The notes below the pieces were generated by a model. It ran no database searches. It was not told where the DNA came from and was given only the letters and a program-made list of their open reading frames with translations. A program made the translations under genes and the position numbers. This document shows, in pieces, positions 16,210 through 26,374 of a stretch of 64,000 nucleotides of DNA (positions are counted from its first letter, which is position 1; the number at the start of each line of letters is the position of its first letter). Source of the stretch: Paenibacillus marchantiophytorum. Lineage in GTDB: Bacteria; Bacillota; Bacilli; Paenibacillales; NBRC-103111. The stretch lies in contig NZ_BMHE01000012.1 in NCBI RefSeq assembly GCF_014640555.1, positions 90,578 to 154,577 on the forward strand. The letters are read 5' to 3'.

Positions 16210-17949
16210 CTATTCGACACGGAATCGACCAACCGCCTGCTGAAGCTGCTCGGCCATATCGAACAAACTCTTGGAGGAGAAGGAAATTTCCTCCATCATC
16301 GCCAATTGCTCTTCGTTGGCCGCAGCCGAATCTTGACTGGAAGACGCTCCCTTCTGTGCAGATACAGTCACGTTTTCCATAAAGGCAACGACTTCATCGC
16401 TGCGGGTCGCCACATGCGTGATCGCCGCACCCACCACTTCGACCTTTCTTGAAACGCCGCTGAAAGCATCCTTCATGAAGACCAGTGAGTCATTCACCTG
16501 CGAAGAGGCGGCTACGCCATCTTCCGTCAGCTTCATCCCTTGCTTCATGACACTATCAACGTCTCTGGCTTTCCGCTCGATCTCATGCAGAAGAATAGCG
16601 ATTTGTTTCGCTGCTTCGTTGGTTTGTCCAGACAGCTTGCGGACCTCACCTGCTACGATATTGAACCCTCTACCGCTATCCCCCGCCCTGGCTGCTTCAA
16701 TGGCAGCATTCAGTGCAAGCAGATTCGTCTGCTCTGCGATCTCCGCGATTACCCCTGTAATCGAGCTGATTTGTCCACAGCTGTAACGAAGTTCATCCAC
16801 GATCGTCCCAGCCGCTGAGACTTGATTGAATACAAGACCGATTCGTTCCTTCATCGTCTGAACGGATTCCATGCCGGCGTGGGAACTATCCGTCGCCTCC
16901 TCTGCCAGCTGCGCCATATGGAGGCTGTCCCCGTGAATGACCGCTAATTCCCCCTTCATAGCCTGGATGGTCGTTAGCGTCTCCGTTACTATAGCTACTT
17001 GCTTTTGTATGCTATGAGACAGCACATCGGTCGATACCGCTATCGTCTCCGCCGCCAGCTTGCTTTGCTCCGCATTCCCGGCAAACTGTTCCGCTTGCTG
17101 AGCTAGCACATGCGCTCCCCGCTGCACATCTCCAATGAAGGCCCGCAGGCTGAACAGCATCGCCTGGAAAGATCGATGGAGCATGCCGACTTCATCCTTG
17201 GCAAGATCGTGCGTCGCCTGCTGGGACAGATTGCCTGTCTCGGCTTCGGCCATGAGCACTTGCATTGCCCTCAGCGGCTTAACTATCAGCGATGCTATCC
17301 ATCTGCCGAAAAAGTAAAAGACAACAATGGCCGCAAGCGACGAGAGGATCAAAGTCCAAATCAAACGGTTGTATTGCGAAATTCGCTCTTTATTCAGCGC
17401 TCCCGAGGTTTCCAGACGATCCTGCTGCAAACTTTCAATATAACCGCTGATGTCCTCCATCGTACTTTTTATATGAGTCTTATAATACTGGTAGGCCTCT
17501 TTATCCTGCCCGGCTGCTGATAAACTCTTCACTTTTTTCTGATCTTCCTCATAACTGAGCAACGCTTTTTTCAGCTTGGACATCCATAGCTCGCCTACAG
17601 GCTCACCACCTAACGACTTTTCATAATCATCCAGCTGCAGATTCGTCTGGCTGCGGATTTTGCTCATTTCATTATCCAACACTTCCTTGTAGTGGGGGTC
17701 CGGTGCCAGCATATATTCCAATAATCGATCATTCATCGTATGTACATTGCTCTCTGCTTTATTGATCCAAGTCGTAGGCAAATAATCATCTTCATACATC
17801 TTTTCCGCATTATGATCCATATCCCGTAGAAAAAAGAAGCTGGTCGCCGTTAAGAGCACAAGAAAAATAACCGCCACGACATTTAGGGTCAATATTTTAT
17901 GGCTTATCCTCATATCTGCTGCTAGCCTGTTAACCTGAAATACTCTCAT
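16210..17949 (-). CDS. Methyl-accepting chemotaxis protein with four-helix-bundle sensor
   Basis: Transmembrane chemoreceptor of 579 residues. TM1 is about 18-42, an extracellular helical sensor of the 4HB_MCP type about 43-190, TM2 about 193-213 and HAMP 214-268. The long cytoplasmic hairpin has its CheA/CheW-binding tip at [17 protein letters not shown]. The ATG at 17949 follows a purine-rich GAGAGGGAG site; an internal ATG at residue 13 is possible. The ligand is unknown, and no che genes lie in this window. Confidence 0.92.
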   Translation of the reverse strand: MRVFQVNRLAADMRISHKILTLNVVAVIFLVLLTATSFFFLRDMDHNAEKMYEDDYLPTTWINKAESNVHTMNDRLLEYMLAPDPHYKEVLDNEMSKIRSQTNLQLDDYEKSLGGEPVGELWMSKLKKALLSYEEDQKKVKSLSAAGQDKEAYQYYKTHIKSTMEDISGYIESLQQDRLETSGALNKERISQYNRLIWTLILSSLAAIVVFYFFGRWIASLIVKPLRAMQVLMAEAETGNLSQQATHDLAKDEVGMLHRSFQAMLFSLRAFIGDVQRGAHVLAQQAEQFAGNAEQSKLAAETIAVSTDVLSHSIQKQVAIVTETLTTIQAMKGELAVIHGDSLHMAQLAEEATDSSHAGMESVQTMKERIGLVFNQVSAAGTIVDELRYSCGQISSITGVIAEIAEQTNLLALNAAIEAARAGDSGRGFNIVAGEVRKLSGQTNEAAKQIAILLHEIERKARDVDSVMKQGMKLTEDGVAASSQVNDSLVFMKDAFSGVSRKVEVVGAAITHVATRSDEVVAFMENVTVSAQKGASSSQDSAAANEEQLAMMEEISFSSKSLFDMAEQLQQAVGRFRVE

Positions 17950-17969
17950 TATTTTTCTCCCTCTCCCTC

Positions 17970-17998
17970 TCTATATAAAAACCTACCAGATAGGTCAA
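17970..17998 (-). promoter_or_regulatory. Promoter of the chemoreceptor gene
   Basis: On the minus strand TTGACC (17993-17998), a 17-bp spacer and TATAGA (17970-17975) lie directly upstream of the ribosome site. The rest of the gap up to 18240 is AT-rich, with no other feature recognised. Confidence 0.55.
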
Positions 17999-18240
17999 CT
18001 ATAACAGAGTTTTGTAAAGAACGGATTAAACGCAAGTTAATTAAGTTTTTTTTATTTGTTTTTATTGTGTTAAGTTTCTTTTTTTCAACGTCGCATTTAC
18101 CTATTCTTAACTCGTTAAATGCAGTGATTTCTTATGGTATCTATTCATTTTCAGCCCTTGCAAACCGATAAATATAAATAACTGTTCCAAATTTTTCATT
18201 TTTAATTACTTAATAAAGGAACAACAGGAGGTAACAAAGC

Positions 18241-20844
18241 GTGAAGTCGAAGTCTAGATATAGTAAGTGGTTTTCGATGCTCATCATTTTCGCCCTAGCG
18301 AGTCAAACTTTATTTACAGGAATTGCATTGGCTGCTGAATCAATTTCCAAACTTGTCCTGAATAAGAACGAGCTTGCCTTGCAAGTTGGAGATACTGCGA
18401 ATTTAACGGCAACCGCTATTTTCGTAAGTGGATCTACAGAGAATGCTACCGTCAAAACGGACTGGAATTCCGGTACGGCAGACGTAGCTTCCGTCTATGC
18501 AGGCGTTGTAACAGCTAAGAAAGAAGGTACAGCAGTCATTACTGCTACGTATATGGGCAAAACCGAGATTGTTAACGTTACGGTTAGCAAGAAGGTCAAG
18601 TCATTAACTAAAAACAAGTCCTCTCTGGACCTCCGTTTGAATGCAAGTGATCAACTTATCATTACCGCTTATTATGATGACGGCTCATCCGAGATTGTAA
18701 CGAGCAAGGCCGATTACACGGTAGATGCAAGCTCTATTGTTACTGTAACGAACGGGTTAGTGAAAGGACAGAATCCCGGCAGCGCAACTGTGACAATCAA
18801 GTATATGAATCAAACGTTGACATTGCCTGTTGATGTTGAAGTAGTAAGACGTATTGATGCTGAGAAACCAGAAGTCTCCTTGCTGTTGAATGGGACAGAG
18901 AAAATTAAACTGATAGCCACCTACCCAGACGGCACTATCGACGAGGATATCTCCGAGAAAGCTGTATGGACCACAGACAAACCGAGCGTAGCTGACGCGA
19001 TCAAAGGCACAGTGAAAGGTTACAGTGTAGGAACGGCTACCTTAACGGCTACGTATGGCACGAAGTCCACAACCATCAAAGTAGATGTGGACAGTACGCT
19101 TAAAATCGATTTAAACAAGAAAAATCTATTAATGAAGAAAAATACGACAGATGTGCTGAAGTTGACAGCGACTTATGCTAACGGAAGCACAGATGATTTT
19201 ACAGACCGTGCCGAATGGGCTTCCAGTGATGCGGACATCGTGCAGGTGACCAAAGGAAAGATTTCGGCAATAGCTACCGGGGAAGCAACTATTTATGCCA
19301 AATATGGCGAGAAAGTCGTGACAGCCACCATTGACGTAGAAGTTCCACGCCGACTTGTTGTTAATACAGATCTTATATCTCTCAAAGTGGGTGATTCCCA
19401 AACGCTTATTCTGACCGCTACTTATGCGGATGGAACAACTGGCCCAGTGGCAGACAGCGCAGTTTGGACTGTAGATGATGATGCCGTTGCCTTTGTTAGT
19501 AAAGGAAAAGTCACTACGTATAAATCCGGTATTGCTACAATTACCGCAACCTACGGCGGCAAAACAACGACAACCAAAGTTGAAGTCGATATCCCGACGA
19601 TTATTAAGCCCAGCAAGAAAATCGTAAATTTACAAATTGGCGGGTCTGAATCCATTGTTCTGATGGCCGATTTCAAAGATGGCCGTGGATCTGTTGATGT
19701 CACTTCCAAGGCGGAGTGGTCAACAAGCTCCAAAGATATCGCTGAAGCTCGCTCCGGAGCAATTTCCGGTTTAGCGACAGGCGCAGCAACCATCACAGCC
19801 AAATATGGCACTCGTACAGCAGTCATTCAAGTATCTGTTGGTGTTCTCAAAAGCTTAACAGTCAACCAAGAAAAACTGGTGATGAAAAAAGGCGATGCGG
19901 TTACATTAAAAGCAACTGCCCTATACACCGATGAGACAACGAAAGATGTAACTTCCGATGTTATCTGGACAAGCAGCAATGTCAAAGCGGCTACAGTTGA
20001 TGCCGGCAAAGTGAAAGCAATCGCTTCGGGCGAAACTACGCTGACAGCTCAACTAGATAACAAAACAGTTACCATTCCTGTTCAGGTTGATATGGCCAGT
20101 GATCTTTCAGCAAATGTAACATCGCTAGTATTCGACCTTAACGAAACGAGAAGCATTACACTAACCGCTACAGACTTAGACGGCGCTACGCGTTCAGTCA
20201 CGAATGAGGCGGAATGGAAAACGAGCAACAGTGCAATTGCCTCCGTTTCCAAAGGGGTTGTAACATCCGTTTCTCGCGGGAAAGCAACCATCACAGCTGT
20301 CTATGGCGGCAAAACGGTTACGATTCCGGTAGAAATCGGTGTGATTCAAGCACTTGTGGCTGATAAATCTTTCTTCGTTACCAAAAGCGGGGATCAAGTC
20401 CAACTGAAGCTGACAGCGACATTGGCCGATGGGACCATTAAAGATGTCACCTCCACGGCTACATGGAAAGTGTCTTCTTACAAATTAGGGACTGTTGTGA
20501 ACGGACTATTCACCGCAACAGCATCTGGCAAAACGACCATTACTGGATCGTTTGGCGGTAAAACAATCGCTATTCCTGTAGAGATCGATTCCCTGAAATA
20601 TTTGAAAACGGATGTCGTCAAAGTTGAGCTTCAAGAAGGCAAAACAGCTAAAATTGAAGCTATAGCCACTTACACAGACGGATCGGAAGAAGAGGTCACC
20701 AAGCCAGCGCTTTGGACCTCTTCCAACATTATGATTGCTGATGTGAAAGATGGCGTTATCCGCGCAACCGGTAAAGGGTCCGCCCGCATTACGGTCACCT
20801 ACTCCAACATGAGAACAACCGTTCAGGTAACGGTTACGAAATAA
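18241..20844 (+). CDS. Secreted protein of ten bacterial Ig-like (BIG_2) repeats
   Basis: 867 residues. A signal peptide (about 1-32, ending ALA-AE) is followed by about ten tandem BIG_2 domains of 82-85 residues, with recurring starts such as LVLNKNELALQVGD, LTVNQEKLVMKKGD and YLKTDVVKVELQEGK and recurring ends TATYGGKT.. / ITAKYGTRT... The whole mature chain is repeats; no SLH, LPXTG or enzymatic domain is present. The start is GTG 18241 with AGGAGGT 9 bases upstream. It probably forms an extracellular rod, adhesin or surface-layer component. A terminator follows. Confidence 0.88.
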   Translation: MKSKSRYSKWFSMLIIFALASQTLFTGIALAAESISKLVLNKNELALQVGDTANLTATAIFVSGSTENATVKTDWNSGTADVASVYAGVVTAKKEGTAVITATYMGKTEIVNVTVSKKVKSLTKNKSSLDLRLNASDQLIITAYYDDGSSEIVTSKADYTVDASSIVTVTNGLVKGQNPGSATVTIKYMNQTLTLPVDVEVVRRIDAEKPEVSLLLNGTEKIKLIATYPDGTIDEDISEKAVWTTDKPSVADAIKGTVKGYSVGTATLTATYGTKSTTIKVDVDSTLKIDLNKKNLLMKKNTTDVLKLTATYANGSTDDFTDRAEWASSDADIVQVTKGKISAIATGEATIYAKYGEKVVTATIDVEVPRRLVVNTDLISLKVGDSQTLILTATYADGTTGPVADSAVWTVDDDAVAFVSKGKVTTYKSGIATITATYGGKTTTTKVEVDIPTIIKPSKKIVNLQIGGSESIVLMADFKDGRGSVDVTSKAEWSTSSKDIAEARSGAISGLATGAATITAKYGTRTAVIQVSVGVLKSLTVNQEKLVMKKGDAVTLKATALYTDETTKDVTSDVIWTSSNVKAATVDAGKVKAIASGETTLTAQLDNKTVTIPVQVDMASDLSANVTSLVFDLNETRSITLTATDLDGATRSVTNEAEWKTSNSAIASVSKGVVTSVSRGKATITAVYGGKTVTIPVEIGVIQALVADKSFFVTKSGDQVQLKLTATLADGTIKDVTSTATWKVSSYKLGTVVNGLFTATASGKTTITGSFGGKTIAIPVEIDSLKYLKTDVVKVELQEGKTAKIEAIATYTDGSEEEVTKPALWTSSNIMIADVKDGVIRATGKGSARITVTYSNMRTTVQVTVTK

Positions 20845-20852
20845 GCTCAGCC

Positions 20853-20890
20853 AAACCGTTGTTTCCTTCATGGAAACAACGGTTTTTCTA
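20853..20890 (+). terminator. Terminator after the Ig-like protein gene
   Basis: AAACCGTTGTTTCC pairs with GGAAACAACGGTTT around TTCAT, then TTTC. Confidence 0.88.
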
Positions 20891-21001
20891 TATATAAGAC
20901 AGGGATTTCTGCTTCGTGCATACAAATTCGTATATAGGGGAATATATCCTTACCTGCATTTACAGAAAACACTATTCATCAAGTGCCTGGAGGTATGGAT
21001 T

Positions 21002-21400
21002 ATGCTTTCCCGTTCTATGAAGCTAGCTTTGATTTCTTTTCTATGCATAACGGCCCTTCTGGGGACGCATCAGTATCAGAAGCATTCCCATAACCAGCAA
21101 ATGATGGCTCAGCCAGCGAATTGGGAAACGGCCAAACAAGGCTCGCCTACTTTTTTTCAAACCAATCCATTCGGGATGCCAGGTGCAGATGTCAATTGGC
21201 AAACAAGGAATAACTTGACTAACCATGCTGCGGCTTATGGGCTTACGCCGCCGACGTCATTCAAAGCTTTAAGCGCCCAGAATCAGATCTTGGATACCAC
21301 TCACAAAAAGGCTTGGTCAGGGTGGAATTACTTAGGACTGCTCGGTCTACTAGGCATGTTAGGGCTCAGCAGACGCTCGGAATCGCCGCCCTCGGACTAA
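21002..21400 (+). CDS. Secreted protein with WGxxGxxG-type C-terminal segment
   Basis: 132 residues. The start is ATG 21002 behind GGAGG; the frame open to 20870 crosses the preceding terminator. A signal peptide or anchor (about 6-22) is followed by a hydrophilic, Gln/Asn-rich body. The tail GWNYLGLLGLLGMLGLSRR is a short Gly/Leu helix ended by basic residues, like the WGxxGxxG C-terminal tail of small Paenibacillus/Bacillus surface proteins. Such tails act as putative sorting or membrane-retention signals. Its position after the Ig-like protein suggests a surface role. Confidence 0.65.
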   Translation: MLSRSMKLALISFLCITALLGTHQYQKHSHNQQMMAQPANWETAKQGSPTFFQTNPFGMPGADVNWQTRNNLTNHAAAYGLTPPTSFKALSAQNQILDTTHKKAWSGWNYLGLLGLLGMLGLSRRSESPPSD

Positions 21401-21418
21401 ATTCCAAAGTATCGTCAC

Positions 21419-21458
21419 AGGAGCTGCTCCCTTACGGGGGATGGCTCTTTTTTTTATC
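21419..21458 (+). terminator. Terminator after the WGxxGxxG protein gene
   Basis: Imperfect stem GAGCTGCTCCC / GGGGGATGGCTC followed by eight T residues. Confidence 0.75.
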
Positions 21459-21491
21459 CTCCGCCAACACTATAAACATTTGTCCATAGAC

Positions 21492-21520
21492 TAGACTTTT
21501 GTCTTTAAATGATTTATGAT
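21492..21520 (+). promoter_or_regulatory. Promoter of psuK-psuG
   Basis: TAGACT (21492-21497), a 17-bp spacer and TATGAT (21515-21520) lie about 32 bp upstream of psuK. Confidence 0.5.
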
Positions 21521-21552
21521 ACAGGTAGGCACTCGATGAAAGGAGCTATTTC

Positions 21553-22653
21553 ATGGATCGTGAACAGCAAATTCTAGCGCTTATCCGTCAAAATCCATTC
21601 ATTTCCCAGCATGAAATGGCCAATATCATCGGGATTTCCCGATCAGCCGTAGCTGGTTACATCGCGGCGTTAACCAAGAAAGGAACGATCCGCGGACGCG
21701 CTTATGTCACCTCGGAAGCACGCACAATCATGTGTATTGGCGGAGCTAACCTGGATAGCAAGGCTGTAAGCAAAGCGCCAATCCGTTTGGCCTCGTCCAA
21801 CCCGGTAACCGTGAGCGAATCCTGCGGCGGTGTCGCGCGCAATATCGCGGAGTCACTCGCTGGGCTTGCTTGCCAAGTCTCTCTTCTCACCGTTGTCGGT
21901 GATGACAAAGCCGGACAATGGGTGTTGGATGCCACACGCCAACGCGGCGTTGACGTTAGTCAAGCCGTTACCCTTCAAGGCGAGAGCACGGGGAGTTACA
22001 CCGCATTGCTCGATGCCACAGGCGAGATGTATTTGGCTTTTGCCAACATGGATATTTATGATAAATGCACACCCGCCCTGCTTAGGGACAAATGGCCGCA
22101 TATGGCCGCCTCAAGGCTGATTATTGCCGATACCAATCTACCCGCTGATACATTAGGCGAATTGATTGAGCGCTGCCATCAAGAAGGGGTCACCTTATTC
22201 ATCGACCCCGTGTCTTCGGAGAAGGCCAAGAAGCTGCCCCTGCAGCTGCAAGGGGTTAACGCTATATTTCCCAATCTCGAAGAAGCTTATCAATTAGCAG
22301 GCATTCCCGTTGGCGAAACTTCCGATTATCGGAAGCTGGCCGAAGCGATTCGCAAGCGCGGCGTCCAGCATGTCTTCATTACGCTTGGCATTGAAGGCGT
22401 GCTGTATGTCGGTGAGGAAGGCGACAAGCTCTTCTCGCCCCTTCCGACCAAGGTCGTCGAAGTTACAGGCGCAGGCGATGCCTTCGTCGCAGGTCTAGCC
22501 TATGGAATCATGCAGGAGCATTCTTACATGGATTCTTGCTCCTATGGCTTGGCTGCTTCTCATATTACTTTGCAAACAACGCAGTCCGTCGCTAGCGATT
22601 TAACCGAAGATCGGCTCCAACAAGTCCACAATTCGATAACTAAAGGAGACTAA
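21553..22653 (+). CDS. psuK: HTH-containing PfkB-family kinase, probable pseudouridine kinase
   Basis: 366 residues. An N-terminal winged HTH (about 1-55, [20 protein letters not shown]) is fused to a ribokinase-like PfkB domain. That domain has the substrate-side motif [12 protein letters not shown] and the catalytic/anion-hole signature [15 protein letters not shown]. It would phosphorylate pseudouridine to pseudouridine 5'-phosphate, the substrate of psuG, which follows after 5 bp. The HTH suggests that the enzyme also regulates its operon, which is inference. The start is ATG 21553 behind AAAGGAG. Confidence 0.87.
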   Translation: MDREQQILALIRQNPFISQHEMANIIGISRSAVAGYIAALTKKGTIRGRAYVTSEARTIMCIGGANLDSKAVSKAPIRLASSNPVTVSESCGGVARNIAESLAGLACQVSLLTVVGDDKAGQWVLDATRQRGVDVSQAVTLQGESTGSYTALLDATGEMYLAFANMDIYDKCTPALLRDKWPHMAASRLIIADTNLPADTLGELIERCHQEGVTLFIDPVSSEKAKKLPLQLQGVNAIFPNLEEAYQLAGIPVGETSDYRKLAEAIRKRGVQHVFITLGIEGVLYVGEEGDKLFSPLPTKVVEVTGAGDAFVAGLAYGIMQEHSYMDSCSYGLAASHITLQTTQSVASDLTEDRLQQVHNSITKGD

Positions 22654-22658
22654 CCCCT

Positions 22659-23573
22659 ATGCTGAATACATCCTATTTAACTTTCACTGATGAAGTCAAA
22701 GAAGCTTTAGCTGCTAATAAACCGATCGTTGCCCTAGAAACGACAATCATTTCTCACGGCATGCCTTACCCGCAGAATATTGAAATGGCTAGAAAAGTGG
22801 AGCAAATTATCCGCGACAATGGCGCTGTACCAGCAACGATCGGCATCATGGACGGCAAGATCAAGATTGGCTTGAATGAGCAAGAGCTTGAAGCTTTTGC
22901 GACGAATGGTCAAGTTGAAAAAGTCAGCCGCCGCGACTTCGGCTATATCTTGTCCTCCGGCAAGATCGGTGCGACTACGGTAGCAGCCACGATGATTGGC
23001 GCAGCGCTTGCGGGCATCGAAGTGTTCGCAACGGGCGGTATCGGCGGCGTTCACCGTGAAGGTGAAGTATCCATGGACGTCTCCGCCGATTTGACCGAAC
23101 TGGCCCAGACGAACGTAGCCGTTGTCTGCGCAGGCGTGAAGTCGATTCTTGATATTGGCCGGACGCTCGAGTATTTGGAAACCCACGGCGTTCCCGTGGT
23201 TGGTTACCAAACGAGCGAATTCCCTTCCTTCTACGCACGCGAAAGCGGCTACGGCGTAGACTTCCGCCTCGATGATGCAGCGGACGTGGCAGCTATGCTC
23301 CGCACGAAGTGGGAGCTCGGCATCGCCGGCGGCGCCATCATCGCCAACCCGGTTCCCGCGGAATCCGCGATGAACCATCTGGAAATCGAAGGCGTCATTC
23401 AGCAAGCGCTGACTGAGGCCAAAGAGCAAAACGTGACCGGCAAGAAGGTCACGCCATTCCTGCTAGCGCGCATTAAACAGCTGACCGAAGGCCGCAGCCT
23501 GGAAACGAACATCGCGCTTGTTTATCACAATGCAGAAACCGCAGCGAAGGTTGCGGTTGCGCTCAAGAAATAA
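22659..23573 (+). CDS. psuG: Pseudouridine-5'-phosphate glycosidase
   Basis: Cleaves the C-C bond of pseudouridine 5'-phosphate to uracil and ribose 5-phosphate. The 304-residue chain carries family signatures: [37 protein letters not shown] with the catalytic Lys region, and [12 protein letters not shown]. The start is ATG 22659 behind AAAGGAGAC. With psuK it forms a complete pseudouridine salvage pair; no pseudouridine importer is adjacent. Confidence 0.95.
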   Translation: MLNTSYLTFTDEVKEALAANKPIVALETTIISHGMPYPQNIEMARKVEQIIRDNGAVPATIGIMDGKIKIGLNEQELEAFATNGQVEKVSRRDFGYILSSGKIGATTVAATMIGAALAGIEVFATGGIGGVHREGEVSMDVSADLTELAQTNVAVVCAGVKSILDIGRTLEYLETHGVPVVGYQTSEFPSFYARESGYGVDFRLDDAADVAAMLRTKWELGIAGGAIIANPVPAESAMNHLEIEGVIQQALTEAKEQNVTGKKVTPFLLARIKQLTEGRSLETNIALVYHNAETAAKVAVALKK

Positions 23574-23576
23574 AGC

Positions 23577-23627
23577 AAAAAGACTGTTAATCACATCCAT
23601 GCGACGTGATTAACAGTCTTTTTTTGT
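23577..23627. terminator. Bidirectional terminator between psuG and the nitroreductase gene
   Basis: AAAAGACTGTTAATCAC pairs with GTGATTAACAGTCTTTT, with T/A tracts on both sides serving the converging genes. Confidence 0.9.
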
Positions 23628-23630
23628 AAG

Positions 23631-24206
23631 CTATTCACTCACCCAGATCGTCTTCTCGGCGAAAGGCACGCGCTTCGATTTGGGCGCATTCACATCTGGA
23701 TAGCCGAGGTAGATTAGAGCGACAAGTTCCTCCTGGGGGGCGAGGCCGAACGTCTCTTTCATTTTCGCATGAAACATCGGGGCACCTGACCGCCAGATGG
23801 CTCCGAGGCCCAAGGCGTGAGCGGTTAACAACATATTCTGTACCGCAGCATGTGCAGCTCCGTATTCCTCGATAACAGGAATGATTGGCGTTTCTGACGG
23901 CGTAACCGCAACTGCGATAACAACGGGAGCACGGAACGCTTTCTTCTCGCTGATGCTTTTCAGCTTCGCAAGTTCGTCCTCTGAGAGCGCTGAATCCGCT
24001 TCGGCTAACGCCACTGCGGCATATCCTTGGCCGAGCAAGCCTCTGCCATCCCCCGTCATGACCCAGAAGCGCCATGGCTCTGTATAGCAATGGTTGGGCG
24101 CCCATGTGCCTGCCTCCAGAATTTCTTCGATCAACGCCTTGTCGATGGGTTCCTGCTTGACCTTCCCAATGCTGCGTCGATCGCGAATCGCTTCTTTCAT
24201 ATCCAT
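23631..24206 (-). CDS. Nitroreductase-family protein
   Basis: FMN-dependent NAD(P)H oxidoreductase of the nitroreductase fold, 191 residues. Signatures are the N-terminal RDRRSIGK (FMN phosphate contact), AGTWAPNHCYTEPWRFWVM, the AAVQNMLLTAHALGLGAIW helix and YLGYPD near the C-terminus. The start is ATG 24206 (MDMKEAIRDRRS); upstream codons to 24269 would pass the ribosome site. The substrate is not deducible. It follows the ABC ATPase gene in the same direction by 70 bp. Confidence 0.88.
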   Translation of the reverse strand: MDMKEAIRDRRSIGKVKQEPIDKALIEEILEAGTWAPNHCYTEPWRFWVMTGDGRGLLGQGYAAVALAEADSALSEDELAKLKSISEKKAFRAPVVIAVAVTPSETPIIPVIEEYGAAHAAVQNMLLTAHALGLGAIWRSGAPMFHAKMKETFGLAPQEELVALIYLGYPDVNAPKSKRVPFAEKTIWVSE

Positions 24207-24276
24207 GATTCTTTCCACTCCTTCAACTTGATCTTCCTCTATTGTTGCACGACCTATTGCCTTGTGCAAACCTTAC

Positions 24277-25065
24277 TCAAGCCTTATTCGGAATGGAAAG
24301 CCATGGACGCTCACTCTGCCAATTCACCTCAACCTGTGTCTCAAAAAAGGACGACAAGCCCTCGCTTGTCAGCACATCACGTGAAGCCCCTTTGGCAAAC
24401 ACCTCGCCGCGGCGAATCAACAACGATTGATTAAAGACCGGAAGAATTTCTTCAATATGGTGCGTCACGAATAACAAAGTCGGAGCATCTGGGCCTTGAG
24501 CCAGCTCATTTATACTCGCCAACAAGGCTTCCCGCGATAGAAAATCGAGACCATTCGTCGCCTCATCCAGAATCAATAGCTTGGGCGCAGCCATTAATGC
24601 TCTGGCAATCAGCACTTTCTGCTTCTCCCCTTGCGAGCAGGATTGGTACGTGCGATCGTACAAATGGAAGCAGGACAGGCGCTGCATCAACTGCTTAGCC
24701 TGCTCGAAGTCCTCCTCGCTGGGCTTCTCGTAAAGCCCTATGGAAGCATGCTTGCCGCTGATAACAACATGCTGTGTTTTGTCAGAAGCGTACAGCTTCT
24801 CCTGCAGAGAGGAGCTTACCCATCCGATCGATTTGCGCAGATCCCTTAAATCTACCGTTCCAAAGGGATGCCCCAATACGGACATATGCCCTTCAGTCGG
24901 CCAGATATAGCCATTAATCATATTGAGCAGCGTTGTTTTGCCTGAACCATTCAACCCTAGCACAGCCCAGTGCTCTCCGCGGGATACCTGCCAATCGACT
25001 TGGTTCAAAATCGTTTTATTTTCGCGGAACCAAGAGACCTTGTTCATTTCAATTATGGGAAACAT
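24277..25065 (-). CDS. ABC transporter ATP-binding protein (YlmA-like)
   Basis: 262 residues with Walker A GLNGSGKT, signature CSQGEKQKV (a variant of LSGGQ, as in the YlmA/ModF-like group), Walker B LLILDEATNGLD and switch His in FVTHHIEEI. No permease gene is adjacent, so the partner is unknown; many YlmA-like proteins are orphan ATPases. The start is ATG 25065 behind GAAGGAGGG. The gene lies 21 bp downstream of the MFS gene and is probably co-transcribed with it. Confidence 0.85.
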   Translation of the reverse strand: MFPIIEMNKVSWFRENKTILNQVDWQVSRGEHWAVLGLNGSGKTTLLNMINGYIWPTEGHMSVLGHPFGTVDLRDLRKSIGWVSSSLQEKLYASDKTQHVVISGKHASIGLYEKPSEEDFEQAKQLMQRLSCFHLYDRTYQSCSQGEKQKVLIARALMAAPKLLILDEATNGLDFLSREALLASINELAQGPDAPTLLFVTHHIEEILPVFNQSLLIRRGEVFAKGASRDVLTSEGLSSFFETQVEVNWQSERPWLSIPNKA

Positions 25066-25086
25066 AGCGGTTCCCTCCTTCGCATA

Positions 25087-26316
25087 TTAGGCGCTAACGG
25101 TTGCTTGCGGCAGCTCAGCTTCATGTAGATTCAGCTTCTTGTCAGTTGGAAGGAATACCGCCAACAGTCCGATTAACGGCAGGAAGGCACACAGTTTAAT
25201 GACGAAAGAGATGCTGGTTGCATCCGCCAACGTGCCAAGCACAGCCGATCCAATCCCGCCTAAACCAAAGGCTAAGCCGAAAAATAGACCCGACACCGTC
25301 CCCACCTTGCCAGGAAGCAATTCTTGCGCATAAACGACAATAACCGAGAAGCCGGATAACAAAATAAATCCAATACACGCACAGAGCACACCTGCCCAGA
25401 ACAAATTAGCATAGGGCAGCAGCAAGGAGAACGGAGCTGTTCCCAGGATCGAGAACCAGATCATATTCCGCCTGCCGAAACGATCTGCCAGTGGACCGCC
25501 CATGAAGGTGCCTACGGCTCCAGCTGCCAACAACGTGAAAATGAAGAGTTGTGCTTTTTCAACCGATAGTTGGCTGTGTTCAATTAAAAAGAAGGCATAA
25601 AACCCTGTCATGCTGGCAACGTAAACGAATTTGGAAAATAACAGCATGATTAAAATCGTGATGGCATAGGCTACCATTTTGCGAGGGAGTTTCTTTTTGA
25701 CAACACCTGTTTGTTTGGATTTGGCAGGACGAGCTCCCATCTTGCGATACCATTTGGCCACGAAAAATTGAACGATAATACCGGCAGCAGCCACAAATGA
25801 AAACCAAATAATTCCGAACTGTCCGAATGGCACGAAGATCAGTGCTGTAAATATAGGAGCTAGCGCCTGCCCGATGTTGCCGCCAGTTTGGAAGATCGAC
25901 TGGGCTAGTCCCCGGCGAGGTCCGGCAGCCAAGTAAGCAACCCGCGACGCTTCAGGATGGAGAACGGAGGAACCTAGTCCGACGAGAATAACCGCTATAA
26001 TGATCTGTGTGAACGAGGAAGCCACAGCTAGAACAATCACACCGATCAGCGAGAAGAATACGCCTGCGGGCAGCAAAAAAGGCTTAGGTTTGGCATCTGT
26101 ATACAGACCAATCAAGGGCTGGAACAAGGAAGCCGTCACGTTCAACGTAAAGGCGATCCAACCGATTTGACTAAAGCTTAGGTGCAAGGATTCGTGAAGA
26201 ATCGGGAAGACAGCTGGAATAACGGACTGAATGGCATCATTCAATAAATGCACCAAACTGATAGAAAATAAAATGGCATAAACCGTTTGGTTGCGAGCAA
26301 TACTTGAATCGGACAT
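25087..26316 (-). CDS. MFS exporter, fosmidomycin-resistance (Fsr)-like
   Basis: About 409 residues with twelve membrane helices. It matches the Fsr subfamily: HLLNDAIQSVIPAVFPIL in helix 1, ASLFQPLIGLYTDAKPKP, LGSSVLHPEASRVA and GLAQSIFQTGGNIGQALAP, then a second half with GGPLADRFGRRN. It is predicted to be a proton-coupled exporter of small hydrophilic compounds. The start is ATG 26316 (MSDSSIARN) behind AAAGGGG; the longer frame from 26340 has no site. It is probably controlled by the GntR regulator upstream. Confidence 0.88.
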   Translation of the reverse strand: MSDSSIARNQTVYAILFSISLVHLLNDAIQSVIPAVFPILHESLHLSFSQIGWIAFTLNVTASLFQPLIGLYTDAKPKPFLLPAGVFFSLIGVIVLAVASSFTQIIIAVILVGLGSSVLHPEASRVAYLAAGPRRGLAQSIFQTGGNIGQALAPIFTALIFVPFGQFGIIWFSFVAAAGIIVQFFVAKWYRKMGARPAKSKQTGVVKKKLPRKMVAYAITILIMLLFSKFVYVASMTGFYAFFLIEHSQLSVEKAQLFIFTLLAAGAVGTFMGGPLADRFGRRNMIWFSILGTAPFSLLLPYANLFWAGVLCACIGFILLSGFSVIVVYAQELLPGKVGTVSGLFFGLAFGLGGIGSAVLGTLADATSISFVIKLCAFLPLIGLLAVFLPTDKKLNLHEAELPQATVSA

Positions 26317-26374
26317 GTGAGAACAAACCCCTTTCGTCATATCATCTGACGTTTGAAATGATAGGAGAGTCGAG

